The notes beneath the pieces were generated by a model. The model was given only the letters and a program-made list of their open reading frames with translations. It was not told where the DNA came from and did no database searches. Position numbers and translations under genes: made by a program. From Myrica gale (Eukaryota; Streptophyta; Magnoliopsida; Fagales; Myricaceae), in assembly GCA_963930655.1 (NCBI GenBank), contig OZ005607.1, forward strand, positions 8,820,874-8,884,873: a stretch of 64,000 nucleotides of DNA. Direction: 5' to 3'. Below are positions 11,601 through 22,334 of this stretch, one piece after another (within the stretch, counting starts at the first letter, position 1; each line of letters begins with the position of its first letter).

Positions 11601-12318
11601 TGCCCCCACTTCCCCGCGTCGAAGACTTCGGTCTAGTAGATGTAGATCCAGCCCTCCTGCATATCGTACCCCCTCCAACGGCTCTGCCGGCGGAGAGCAC
11701 CGGTGAGACGGTGTTTATTGATCTGACCTCCGACACCGAGCCAGAGGACTAGACATCATCGACTTTTATTACTCTTTTTAGTTGGGTTTTCAGTTTAGCA
11801 GTTTCACGGACTTTGTAGTATGGAAAGCTTTAGACAGCTTCCACTTTTGAGGTTATCTTCTCTTTACTTTTGTATCCTCGTGAAGGATTTTGGTTATTTG
11901 TAAAAGAGAGATTCCGTGTTACTAGTGGATAAATTGTGTATTTACATTTTCGATATTTTCTCTGATTCTATTTTCTTCCTTACGCCACATATGATTTTAT
12001 TTTCCTAACTTTCACTTCTTTATAATTGCTCTTGATTTTATTACAATTCTATTTCCGCAATTATTTCACTTTATCTTCCTTATTCACTTAAGAACTTTCA
12101 AACTCCTGGACTTATTTGGGTTTCCTTAAAATATATCACTTTTCCTCCGTTATTGTATTCCTACTTTTAAAACCAATTGTAATTAAATGATTCCGCAAAA
12201 CTTTTTCAAAGCCAATCGCCAGGACTTATGAGAATCAAATCGTGCCGTAATCCCCATCTGTGTGCATACCATCACTATAGGTGAGCCTAGGGGGTAAGTA
12301 TAGGCACGGGGCGTGACA
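8689..12318. mobile_element. 3.6-kb LTR-type element (probable solo LTR or non-autonomous LTR element)
   Basis: Begins TGTAACAACC and ends GGGGCGTGACA, giving TG...CA termini with a short imperfect terminal inversion. It is flanked by a 5-bp direct repeat TTCTA (8684-8688 and 12319-12323). It interrupts an older gypsy LTR whose uninterrupted version lies at about 7663. No reverse transcriptase or gag frame is visible. A 105-codon + frame (11435-11752) ending in a Pro-rich, acidic tail has no domain I recognise. No second copy of the terminus was noticed inside, so a solo LTR of unusual length is the simplest reading; a large non-autonomous element is the alternative. Confidence 0.7.
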
Positions 12319-12323
12319 TTCTA

Positions 12324-12760
12324 CATGCCCAAAGACCCTATAAATATACTTGGAACATCCCTCCAAGAATAGGAATCTAATTAAAATAGGAAACTAGTTC
12401 AAATTTAAAAGAATTAAATGCTCCTAAAAATCCGGCAAAGGAAAAAGGATAAACCAACATTTGAAAAGTGATTCAAATGCAAATTCAAACATTCCTAGGG
12501 CTAATGAAAAGGGATAAACTAGCATTTGATTTGAATTCAAATTCAAATCAAATATTCCTAAAAATTCGGCTAAAAATAAGCTGCGTAATATGATCTTTCT
12601 AGCCTTGACCGGATTTGATGCAGCCTTCTAGAACATGATTCATGGTGATTTTTTGTTGCTGACGTGGATCAGGTTCCATATGCCTCCATGAATTTGCTTG
12701 AACTAGGCTCCTTGTAAGATTTGCATCATTCACTAAAAGGAAGGAGAAGTGTAGCTTAAC
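12324..12760 (-). mobile_element. Second gypsy LTR-like copy, part 2
   Basis: Continues the sequence broken at 8688. It shares the CCTATAAATATACTTGGAAC stretch, the CCTCCAAGAATAGG word and the CTAGCATTTGATTTG repeat with 7663-8100. It then runs into a degraded match of the pol 3' end (about 12600-12710). Confidence 0.6.
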
Positions 12761-13069
12761 CATTGAGGCACTTCATGTGTTTTGTTGGTAATCCTTAGGT
12801 TTTATTTTATTTAACCATCTCTTCGCCAGATAAAATTTTTAATGAAACATTGCGTTTTGATCATCTTCTTCCCCAAACTTTAGAATATCGATTTTTCTGC
12901 CCTAGCCGCCATTTTCAACCTTCCAGATTCTCTCTCATCAATTGTCTCTTTCTCTCTCTTCATTTTCTCACCCGTTACACCTCTTTTTGCCTAGATTTCG
13001 AAGCCTATTCAACTCCTTTGCAAATATCTCGAAGATTCTTCATAAATAATATGAGTTATCATGTGTTAT

Positions 13070-14138
13070 GAGGGATTTTGAAAGGATATCAGTTTCAAGA
13101 TTGTGCAATGAATTTTTCGGCCAAATCTTGGGTTCTCCTTACCTATAAAAGGGGGAGTTCGTTCAAAAAGAACACCTCTCAATTTCGACGTCAGTCATTT
13201 TCGAGATCTAGCTCTCTTTCTCTCTCTCTCTAGGTCAATTTCTGTCATTCTTGAGCTTCTCGATTTTCTTCGATTCTTTTGGGTCGCTGCAATACGTGGA
13301 TTTTAGAACGGTTCGATTATCGAAGTCAGTCGGGTAAGCGGAGTTACTATTATGTTATTTTCTTCGAAAATGAAGAACAATGAAATATAGAATTTTTGAT
13401 GTTGTGAAAGATGTTTTCATAAACTATTTTGGGAAAATAATGTTTTATTGCAAGCTTATATTATTCTAAAAATAAGTATGGAATTTTAAAAGATATACTG
13501 AGATCTGTTTATATTACTGTTCCAAAGATTCTGTACTCTGATGAATATTATTTCTATTTATGATTCTGATTTTTGATATTATATATTATACTGTTTTCAA
13601 ACCCCGAGGCGATGTTCTGATTACTGATTACTGCTGTTGTTGGTACCAACTTACTGATTACTGAGTGCACTCATTCTTCGGATTAGTTTCTGTGTGGGTT
13701 TCTCCCTAGTGCACATTTAGCGTACGTGGCTAAGTCTTAGTTGGGCAAACTCCACTTACTGTTGGCTTAATTCGGTTTGGCCGCCGGTTAAGTCGTTGCA
13801 CAACTCTGCCATAGGGGTCAATGTGGCTTACTGTTGATGCCAAATGAGATTTTATGATAAAGCTATTCTATTTTCTTTATTTCGGCTCAAAGAAAAGAAT
13901 ATATATTTTTATTCTTTGCTTTCTGAGTTGTCGAACTCACTCCGTTTTATTTTCTTATTTTCAGAGAATGCTCAGAGATTGAACCTAGAGAGCATGTGGA
14001 GGGGATAGATGAGAGCGTCATTATGGATTTTAATTTGTTCAAGTTTATGTTTTGAAACAGTTTCGTTATATTATGATTTGTTTCGAATAAATGCGATAAA
14101 TTTCTTTTATTTATTTATGCTGATTTTTGGGGCGTGAC
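13070..14138 (+). mobile_element. Partial LTR of gypsy type with TATA box
   Basis: A TATAAAA box at 13144-13150, followed by a CT-rich leader, resembles an LTR promoter. The segment ends TTTTTGGGGCGTGACA at 14138, the same terminus as the 8689-12318 element and common in plant gypsy LTRs. The 5' end is not identifiable and there is no coding capacity. The boundary at 13070 is approximate. Confidence 0.5.
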
Positions 14139-14695
14139 AGCACGCAGTGAGCTTCGCCGCCCTTCTTCTCCGGCACTCAACCGGCGGCCCGTCTTGCTCC
14201 ACATGCACCACGCGCTGCGCGTGGATCTAACGCGTCGATGCCCTTGGCCGCGCGTGTCTGCCCCTCCGTCACCGAATCATGCTCTTCTCCTCCGGAGTGG
14301 ACTGTGCGGCTCCTGCCCTACATGACCCATTGTGGATCTCCTCCTCCGTTCACCACGCGCCGCAATTACTTTTTCCTCTTTTCGGGTCTACCTCTCTGTT
14401 TAGGGCTTGCTTTGGTTTAAATCTGTGTTTTATGCTAGTCTTTGTTTAGGGCTTGTGTTGGTTTTTCTGTTGTTATTTCCTGTTTTTAGGCCTAATAGCT
14501 ATCTATCATATGTGGCTTATTTGCAGTCTGAGACTTATATGCCCCTTGTGGGCCTTTATAGGACCTTCTGGTTTGTCTGTTCGTTGGCCTGTCGGATCTT
14601 CGAAGTGTTTGGTACGCCCTTTAGAGCATCCGGAGGTTTTTAAACCTCCTTTAACCTTTTATCAATACATATGATATTATGCTTTAAAAAAAAGT
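14139..14695 (+). mobile_element. Poly(A)-ended retroelement fragment
   Basis: GC-rich at the start, with a GTGGATCTAACGCG phrase shared with the element at 33334-34313, then T-rich, ending in a short A run at 14686-14693. It resembles five other poly(A)-tailed elements in the window but lacks their 5' hairpin, so it appears 5'-truncated. Short open frames are not supported as genes. Confidence 0.45.
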
Positions 14696-14725
14696 ATGCG
14701 TTAGCGTGATTACGGAGTTCATATA

Positions 14726-15518
14726 TACATATTAGGCTTAAATGCACCCCATGCCTCTGGGGTATGCCGAAAGAGCAAATATGCCCCTGGGGTATGCAAA
14801 GTTATTTTCATACCCCTGAGGTATACTTTTAGAAGCAAATATGCCCCTCCGTTATCTGCCATTTGAAGCCCTAACGGTAAATGCTGACGTGTCAAAATTT
14901 GACACGTCAGCACCAATCAGGGGTTGACACCTGTCTCCCTTCGCCGCCGCGAGGGGTGGCCGGTAGGGGCCACCCCGTCGCGCGAGCGCCGCTCGCGCGA
15001 ACGGCGCGGGCGACGCGGGGGAGCCCAGATCTGGGCTCCCCGCGTCGCCCTAGGCGGCCGCGCGCCACCCCTGAGCAGGGGAGACGCGGGGGTGACTCGA
15101 GGCCACCCCTCGCGGCGCGCGGCCACCTCGGGCGACGCGGGGAGCCCAGATCTGGGCTCCCACGCGTCGCCCGCGCCGTTCGCGCGAGCGGCGCTCGCGC
15201 GACGGGGGAGCCAGATCTGGGCTCCCCCGTCGCCGGGGTGGCCCCTGCCGGCCACCCCTCGCGGCGGCGAAGGCCACAATTTGCTGTTTTTTTTTTTAAA
15301 TTCGAATTGACAGGTCTCAACCCCTGATTGGTGCTGACGTGTCAAATTTTGACACGTCAGCATTTACCATTAGGGCTTCAAACGGCAGATAACGGAAGGG
15401 CATATTTGCTTCTAAAAGTATACCTCAGGGGTATGAAAATGACTTTGCATACCCCAGGGGCATATTTGCTCTTTCGGCATACCCCAGGGGCATGGGGTGT
15501 ATTTAAGCCTACATATTA
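14726..15518. mobile_element. Foldback MULE-like MITE with 9-bp target duplication
   Basis: The element 14735-15509 starts GGCTTAAATGC and ends as its reverse complement. Terminal inverted repeats of about 200 bp (14735-14935 and 15310-15509) continue into a GC-rich interior that is itself inverted, with several AGCCCAGATCTGGGCT palindromes. The whole 775 bp could therefore fold on itself. TACATATTA is duplicated at 14726-14734 and 15510-15518; 9 bp is the usual length for Mutator-like elements. There is no transposase. Long open frames on both strands are a by-product of GC-rich symmetry. Confidence 0.85.
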
Positions 15519-15734
15519 CATGTGAGGAGTACAGCGGTCTGGGTTGGATTACTGGGTATACTCCAAAGTTGCTCCCTCTTCTCCCTGTGCCATCTTTCTC
15601 TGTCTCTACCCAGTCCCAAATCTCTTCGCCTCATCAGCTCTTTTGGGCAATGATTTGAGTTGTGAGCTGATCTTTTAGGTGCTGTGAAAAATATTTACAG
15701 TGCCATAAATAAGCTTAATTCGCAGGCAGTTTTT

Positions 15735-16095
15735 GATAATTCCTACCCTCCCAAATCTGTGTTGCCGTGAAGCTTTTGAGTTCGACTATGTTTCTCACAC
15801 ATATTCCCCCCAATGGGACTGCAAAAACCCATCTCTCTCAAGTTGGCCCGAGCTTCAATCTTCATTAAATATTGCAAGTACATATCCTTACCCATTGTTG
15901 CTGTAGCATCATTTTCATCTCCGCGTGAAGCCCACCCAGTCTCTGTAACTATGACTTCCATCTTTTTAAAACCAGCATCTTATGCGGCATCAATCTGTGC
16001 ATCAAGCATGTTATCGTAATGCATATTGGTTTTTAAATCATAGATTACATCAGTTGACCGAAACAGAGCATTAATGTCGATATTCCCTGGATCCT
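15735..16095 (-). pseudogene. Glycosyl hydrolase family 17 (glucan endo-1,3-beta-glucosidase) fragment
   Basis: The minus-strand reading includes DPGNIDINALF, MHYDNMLDAQIDAA and KKMEVIVTETGWASRGDEN. These match the part of plant GH17 beta-glucanases carrying a catalytic Glu (in TETGW). A TAA at 15980-15982 breaks the frame between DAA and DAGFKKM, where several residues also appear to be missing. Past ANLREMGF the match stops and a dispersed repeat (also at about 7115-7200) begins. Only about 100 residues of a normally much longer enzyme remain. Confidence 0.7.
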
Positions 16096-16099
16096 AAAA

Positions 16100-16472
16100 A
16101 TAAAAATAGACAAATAAAAAGGAAACCCTATATTTCAGTCTTCCTAACCATTATCCTTTGAAAACCCCACTTTCACCCAAAAAAAAAAACGTGGGTTTAA
16201 GTTAACTTGCTCGTGATGCTCTTGAATTGGTAAAAAAAAAAAAAGCGACATAATTCTCACTGAATTGATAATATTTTTAAATTCTCCCCATATACTATAA
16301 CCGAGTGAAGGCAGACGACTGCTCCCATGGCCACCATTAGAATCCACATGATATCAAATCGCATGATGTCTTCTCGTGGTACAATGTTGAAGCTTCCTTT
16401 CCTTTATATATCTGAAAATCCCAAAAAAAATCCGAAATGGCTTCCTATGACTTGAAAGAACAACCACGGGAA

Positions 16473-16515
<43 letters not shown>

Positions 16516-17478
16516 CCGATTAATTTTAGGGTTATATATTCACCATCTCAAAGTAGAATCCAATTGTCACGTTGTTTTATGATGAAACATTTACGGTGAC
16601 ATTTTGTTTGGATGAAAAAATTTAGTTCTACGCCAAGATGATTTTTAAAGAAGGGAAAGGTCAAGGAGTGAACATTTTTAGACAACTCAAAAAAGGTAGA
16701 GAGAAGTGAAAGGTCAAGGACTGAACATTTTTAGACAATTGAAAGATAGGAGTTTCATATGTTCCTCTCGTGAGACAAGTTATATCCACTTGAAAAAAAT
16801 ACATTTTGCAGTCTCGACACTTTGCACCACAGTCTATTATTATTTTTCATTTTATACTACCAATTATTGTTTTCGTTAATATTTTATGTGCAAAATGGTA
16901 ATTTTATCCCCATAATTTGTTTGATCGTGACTATTTCATGAGAGAAAAAAATCGTAACTTTAAATGCTAAAAAATTAATTCCCATCAAAATTGACAAAAA
17001 AATTTAACAGAATGTGCAAAACATCAATAGTTGATCATTGCAATGTAACAAAAACAATAGTTGACACAAGAGTGATCAGCACCGAGACTCAAAATTCAAA
17101 TTAATTTTGGGATTGATTTATGAAGATTGTTACACATATGGGCAATTGAAGAGTCGCGATGTGGGCGTCTTTATTTCTCCATTATCTTTTGAAGCAGTTC
17201 TATGTGATTGTTGAATTATATTTTGCTTGCGCTATACTATTAGATAAAAGAGATGGGTTGGGCAGGGTTGAAAGAAAATCTATTTTGGCTCTGCTAGAAA
17301 AGGTGCCCTAAACTTGGATTATCTTACTATTCCTCCATATGATCTATCAGGCTTGCGGCTCTCTAATCTTGTCTCATGCAGTATGTTACAAGGGATGAGA
17401 TCATTATTGACAGCCTTGAATGCATAAGCTTGTTGTGCATCTAATGATTTCTAAGAGAGAAAGCACAAGAAACATTAA
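16100..17478. other. Intergenic with short repeats, no gene
   Basis: The words at 16096-16160 recur near 17866-17935. A phrase of about 35 bp, GGTCAAGGAsTGAACATTTT, is repeated at about 16660 and 16708. No coding signal was recognised. Confidence 0.4.
16478..16510. repeat. (AT)n microsatellite
   Basis: About 16 uninterrupted AT dinucleotides. Confidence 0.95.
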
Positions 17479-17867
17479 GGGTTAATTATACTTTGCACCC
17501 ACGTGGTTTGGGGGTCCTAACACTTTACACCTCGTTCTTTTAATTTTGAGACATTTCACCCACATGAATTGGACTTTCTTCAATTTACACCGCACCGTCT
17601 ATTTATCAGTTATTTTGAACGGAAATGTCAATCGCGTGTTCTGCTCACGTAGTTTGGGGGGGTCTGACACTTGGCATCCCATTTTTTTTAGTTTTGATAC
17701 ACTTTGCACCTCATGTGTTCTACATGTGTTCTAAATAACGGATAAATTGATGGGGTTGCAAATCGAAGTAAGTCAGAACCACGTAGGTGAAATATGTCAA
17801 AATTGAAAGAACGGAGTGTAAAGTATCAAGACCCTTAAATCACGTGGGTGCAAAATATAATTAATCC
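17479..17867. mobile_element. MITE-like element with about 90-bp inverted repeats
   Basis: The left end GGGTTAATTATACTTTGCAC and the reverse complement of the right end (GGATTAATTATATTTTGCAC) match, and the similarity extends about 90 bp inward. There is no coding capacity and no clear target duplication. Confidence 0.6.
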
Positions 17868-18173
17868 AAAATAAAAATAGACAAATAAAAGCGAAAACCT
17901 TTATTTGAATCTTCTTAACCATTATGTTTGGGAAAAGGCTACTCAAATCTCCGGTATCCATCCATATGACATAGTGAGACACCACTATATACTCATTTGA
18001 AAGCCCCAGTTTCACCAAACTAAAAATAAAGATCCAATGTACAATATCTTTCACCATCTAGCCATTCAACATGGGTGTTATGTTATAACTTTCTCGGTTT
18101 GACACCACAAAAAATACACATCTGCAGGCCTCCTATGTCCTCAAACTCAAAGCTGAACAATCTTGTGTTGTTG

Positions 18174-18202
18174 CTATTATTATTATTATTATTATTATTA
18201 TT
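18174..18202. repeat. (TTA)n microsatellite
   Basis: Uninterrupted ATT/TTA triplets. Confidence 0.9.
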
Positions 18203-19169
18203 CAAAAAAGCACCATCCAATACCGGAATCTTATGTAATTCTCATCCAATTTTTTAAAAAAATAATGAACAATATTAAAGTACTCCAAATTATTATCCCA
18301 ATTAAAAGATTCGTCATAATGATCAAATTTATTTAAACCTTTTCAAAACAATTTTTGTCCCCTTGAGTGTGTAAAAAAAAGAAACACAATTGATATAAAT
18401 TAAACAACGTCCACTGAACAATAGCAAATGTTCAATAATGTAAATAGTAATACTATGGAGGACGAATATTGCATGCATTATGTACTACTTGTCGTTTTTC
18501 CAATCAACTAATGAAGGCTTCCTTTTAAAATTAAAGCTAAAGCTAGAGAAGTACATATAGTTAATGCATCTGTGCTTCCAATTAGCACTAATACATTGAA
18601 TTTAGCTCTTGCCCCGATATAGTTCTTTAATATCAGTCATGTTTGTGTGGCACGTTCTACGGCTCCGCACGTTCCAACTCTCTTTTCTATTTTCGAAGTT
18701 CTTTCTTTGCTTAGTCTCCACGGATTAACGGATTAAGATCTTTTGCAATTCTCTTTGTTTAAACTCTCTCTTTTTTTCTCAATGTATTAACTAATTCAAA
18801 TGCCCTTTTGAGTCTAGCTAGGATAGTCATTAATCAACAATATAGAAAACATGCATACTGTTAAAGCTTCAAAAAGAATAGATCAATTTTGTTATCCAAG
18901 CCACGATGAAGCATATTTTTAAGATTGATTATGTACAAACAGACTTAATTACAAAAGTTCTAGAAGCTAAGCCGGCCAACAGGCAGTTTTTGTGTAATTA
19001 CAAACATCTTCATCATAACAGATACGAATTATGATCTTCCAATTAGTGCCACCCAGGATCAAATTGTTCAAGAAGGGAAGCACATAACAGTCGAGCCAAA
19101 GTTTCATTAGCAATCCATCAATATCCAAAGATCAACTGCCGACGGTATCTACTTGACAAAGTTTGTACT

Positions 19170-19589
19170 ATATTTAAGGGGGTAATGTCATAGAACCCCC
19201 CTAATTATAGGCTAAAATCAATCTCACCTCCTAAATTTTAAAATGCCGATTTGCGCTCCTTATGTTTCAAACATGATCAATTCTCGCCCTTCGGAGTTAA
19301 GTCAGACGGAAAAAATATGCAAAATTACTAAAATGCCCCTGCAAGACAATGTTTTTTTAATATAAATATCGTTTTTTTAAAATATTTTTAGTAATTTTGT
19401 CTTTGAGAGGTATTTCGGTCATTTTATATATTTTCCATTTGACTTCATGCCTAAATCAAACAAAGGGCGAAAATTAATCATGTTCGAAGCATAATGAACG
19501 CAAATCACCGTTTTAAAACTCAAAGAGGGCGAGATTGATTTTGACGTATATAATTAGGGGACAGTAGTGTAACATTACCCCATATTTAA
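19170..19589. mobile_element. hAT-like MITE with 8-bp target duplication (block A copy)
   Basis: The element 19178-19581 begins GGGGGTAATGTCA and ends TAACATTACCCC. ATATTTAA is duplicated at 19170-19177 and 19582-19589. An 8-bp duplication is typical of hAT elements. The same insertion with the same flanks is present at 47624-48036, so it predates the segmental duplication. Confidence 0.75.
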
Positions 19590-20022
19590 ATCTTCGACCA
19601 TCATCCATATCAAAAAGGGCCTGATCCAATGTATGCAACTCCCTATGCTTCTTAAAAGGGTTGCATTATAGGAAGGGAAACTGAAAATATCAGGCTTGAA
19701 ATCGAATGAATTTGACAGAAACAAATTGACAGTACTGATACATAATTTAAATGGTTTGATAAGTTCTAATTATGGTCCTCTGAGCAGGAAAGCCACAAAG
19801 GTAGCTTCATTTGTAATTGCTGGCTAATCAAGCGAGGGTCCCTAATCACAAATTCAAAGCTTAGAGAGATGAATATTTCATTTCGAATTGTAAATGGATA
19901 TATACAAAATTATACATGCACGTACCTGCCCAAAAGAAAAGAGTTAAAATACTTGTTAAAGTACTGTTCTCGACGGCTCAGCCCTTTATTGTAAGTTTTC
20001 CCAGACATCCTATATAGAATTC

Positions 20023-22299
20023 CTAGGTCGGCACCCAACAAGAGGAGGCATAGACAATCCGACCCTTCCATCCCTGAAGCAACCAGTGGTTGTCTTCATC
20101 GAGTCCAAAATCCTTGTGGTACCATTCCTTCGTCCTAGACCTGAATCTGTCCATGAGCTCTTGGTCCAACGGCAGCTGCCTGAAACCAGCTCTCATAGTC
20201 CGGAGTTGCCACTGCTTGTATGTCTCCGGCCTCTCAACCCTCTCTAGGCCCTCACATGCTATAACATTCATAATCTCCCTCCCGTAGAACTCTCTCTCAA
20301 ACATCAACCTCCCTGATTGGTGTTCAGAGGGCAGTATAATATCGACCAAGTCATACAACGCAGAGAAGTGGAAGAGCGCCTCTCGGAACCGCGTGACAAA
20401 GAAAGGAGAGTTGTAGCCTCCATTGACAATAGAATGGACAAAAAGGTCGGGATTCAGCCTCCTGATTAAGTCCAAAACCGCATTCCTTGGACTGGTCTCT
20501 TCGACTGTCTCATCAAGCAGGTTCTTAAGCTTGAACGAACAGTTCACAGCAAGAACCTCACTGTCATTAATGATGAGGTCCTCAATTCGGATGGTCTCCC
20601 AGTTCTGTGACGCTACGGCATGGTACTCGAAAGGAACCTTAAACCGCTCGCAATACTTTGCCAACCGACGACCAGTCTGGTCCATTCTCTCTGTTGGACG
20701 GAATCCAGGTTGGGGAAACTGTATCCCTGTAATACGCAGCTTGGGGGGCCCGCCAGGTCTGTTTGAGAGTTTCTGGATTAGAAGTGGCCAGTGGAAGCCA
20801 TATAGGATACCGAAGTCAATAATATGAAGACTTGGTGCTTTCTCTGCTACTTTGTAAATCATCGTGTTGCCAAAGAAGAGTGAGATTCTCTTGAAAGGGC
20901 AGACGGAAAGATGAAGTTTGTAAGCTTTCAATATTTCAGAAGTTGAGATCCTTTTGGAAAATAAGGAAGGATAGAAAATTCCGGTGCCACTGCTAGCCAA
21001 CCGTGCCTCAAGGCCATTAGCAAAATAATGGGCCAACCTCTGAGAGCCGTCACCAAAAGGAGAAGAGTGTTGCCTAATCTTCCTCAATAACTCATTAGCA
21101 GTCCTACTGTCTCCTGCTGATACAGCATGCGCACAGAGCATCAAAAGAGACCTTAGATCGACCGTCTCTTTGTTCTTGCCCTGTTTTTTAGCACGGCACT
21201 TCCCACAATTAGCTACCTTTGGCTGCCCATTCTTCTGCGAGGCCTGGCTTGCTTCATTCTGCGGGGGTTGATTGTTATCGCGTAGCACAGACGGCCCATC
21301 AGTACAGAGTAACACCTTATCAAAGATCTCTGGTAATTCATTCTCTTCCCCAAATACCGCGGACTGCTTAGTAGTCCTCCCTTCAAAATCTGTGAGTCCC
21401 CTCTCATGATTCTTCCTTCCCTTTGACCCATCCGGTGAAATCTCCTTCTCAACCTTCACCACCTTGTGATCCCCCTGCTTCTCTGTTGACACCATGTCAC
21501 TCTCAAAATCAATAACAACCTGATTACCCCTAGGGAGAAACTTGCTTGCTTCCTCTAAGCCTCTCCTAAATTGCAGAATCGACTCCCTATCAGTGAAAAT
21601 GTTCCGGGCCAAAAGCTTGAACGCATCACCAATATGATTCGATGTACCGTTCGTTTGATTGTCCAAAACCAGCGATCCACGATTGGGTTGCAACTTGGGC
21701 TGGCAAACCTGGTCGCCAGGAAGAGTAGCTTGTGTAAAAGAGGCCTGGTAGTCCCCAAGACCAGCGAACCACGGGCTATAATTGCTACTGCTAGTGCTAG
21801 TCGAACTGATATCAGTACCATAATCACCACTACCACCAGATGAAACACCGTCTGGGCCATGGAAATGGCGATGCAGATAAGCTGGTTGTTGGTATTGATT
21901 GGGAAGCGGGTATCTCTTTCCCAGAGCATCGTAGAAGGATTTCTCGGTGCTTTGGAGACCCAAAGGGTCGTAAAACATGGAGGGCTTCTCCTCTATGTCC
22001 TCTTCCAGAAGTATCTGGCTTATGTACTTGAGAACCGTCTCCGAGAAATCACTGTCATCCGCGGACGCGCCCAGAGACGCAGCCACAGAGCTTAAGCTCA
22101 AACAATTAGCAGCAGCGGACGGAGCGTACGTCTCTGCCTCCTGTCCCACGGTGGCCTGTTGAGCGAAATGCGCTGCGAAAGGTGGAAGGGCTGGGTTTTT
22201 AAGGAAATCAACCTCCTGGGAGGGTATATTGAGCTTGTACTCATTCTCAAGGTTTGGGAATTGGCTGGAATTCGGTGAGAGGCTATGCTTATCGACCAT
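20023..22299 (-). CDS. GRAS transcription factor, LISCL, gene 2
   Basis: Intact 758-codon frame from the first in-frame ATG at 22299 (MVDKHSLSPNSS). Homologous codons continue upstream to ACG at 22330-22332, where related genes have the initiator ATG. A TAA precedes it, so the old start is lost. LISCL block about 86-131 (SETVLKYISQILLEED, KPSMFYDPLGL). GRAS domain about 379-758 with the LHRI segment LLMLCAHAVSAGD (H where the other copies have Q), LHIIDFGILYGF from 491, RPTERMDQTGRRLAKYCERF, a PFYRE region (SPFFVTRFREALFHF) and the SAW end WKGRIVYASSCWVPT. AATAAA on the minus strand at 19985-19990 is a close poly(A) signal. Near-identical partner of gene 4 in block B. Expected to be a nuclear co-activator by family. 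Confidence 0.93.
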   Translation of the reverse strand: MVDKHSLSPNSSQFPNLENEYKLNIPSQEVDFLKNPALPPFAAHFAQQATVGQEAETYAPSAAANCLSLSSVAASLGASADDSDFSETVLKYISQILLEEDIEEKPSMFYDPLGLQSTEKSFYDALGKRYPLPNQYQQPAYLHRHFHGPDGVSSGGSGDYGTDISSTSTSSSNYSPWFAGLGDYQASFTQATLPGDQVCQPKLQPNRGSLVLDNQTNGTSNHIGDAFKLLARNIFTDRESILQFRRGLEEASKFLPRGNQVVIDFESDMVSTEKQGDHKVVKVEKEISPDGSKGRKNHERGLTDFEGRTTKQSAVFGEENELPEIFDKVLLCTDGPSVLRDNNQPPQNEASQASQKNGQPKVANCGKCRAKKQGKNKETVDLRSLLMLCAHAVSAGDSRTANELLRKIRQHSSPFGDGSQRLAHYFANGLEARLASSGTGIFYPSLFSKRISTSEILKAYKLHLSVCPFKRISLFFGNTMIYKVAEKAPSLHIIDFGILYGFHWPLLIQKLSNRPGGPPKLRITGIQFPQPGFRPTERMDQTGRRLAKYCERFKVPFEYHAVASQNWETIRIEDLIINDSEVLAVNCSFKLKNLLDETVEETSPRNAVLDLIRRLNPDLFVHSIVNGGYNSPFFVTRFREALFHFSALYDLVDIILPSEHQSGRLMFEREFYGREIMNVIACEGLERVERPETYKQWQLRTMRAGFRQLPLDQELMDRFRSRTKEWYHKDFGLDEDNHWLLQGWKGRIVYASSCWVPT

Positions 22300-22329
22300 G
22301 ACAAAGTTTTCCAAATTAGGTAATCGAGG

Positions 22330-22332
22330 CGT
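22330..22332 (-). promoter_or_regulatory. Lost initiator: ACG at the ancestral start of gene 2
   Basis: ACG CCT CGA TTA CCT AAT TTG aligns with ATG TCT GGA TTG GAA GAC of genes 3 and 5. Translation must use the internal ATG at 22299 or a non-AUG start. Confidence 0.6.
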
Positions 22333-22334
22333 TT

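Noticed and set aside
11435-11752. 105-codon frame as a host gene
   Set aside because: It sits inside the 3.6-kb LTR-type element and shows no domain; it is kept only as an observation within that element.
14881-15363. Several long overlapping open frames on both strands, Arg/Ala/Gly-rich
   Set aside because: They lie in the GC-rich foldback element; symmetry and lack of AT-rich stop codons explain them, and mirror-image frames occur on both strands.
22300-22314. Longer start for gene 2 (M-E-N-F-V)
   Set aside because: The codon is TTG, not ATG. Plant initiation there is unlikely; the first ATG is at 22299. The same applies to gene 4 at 50762.
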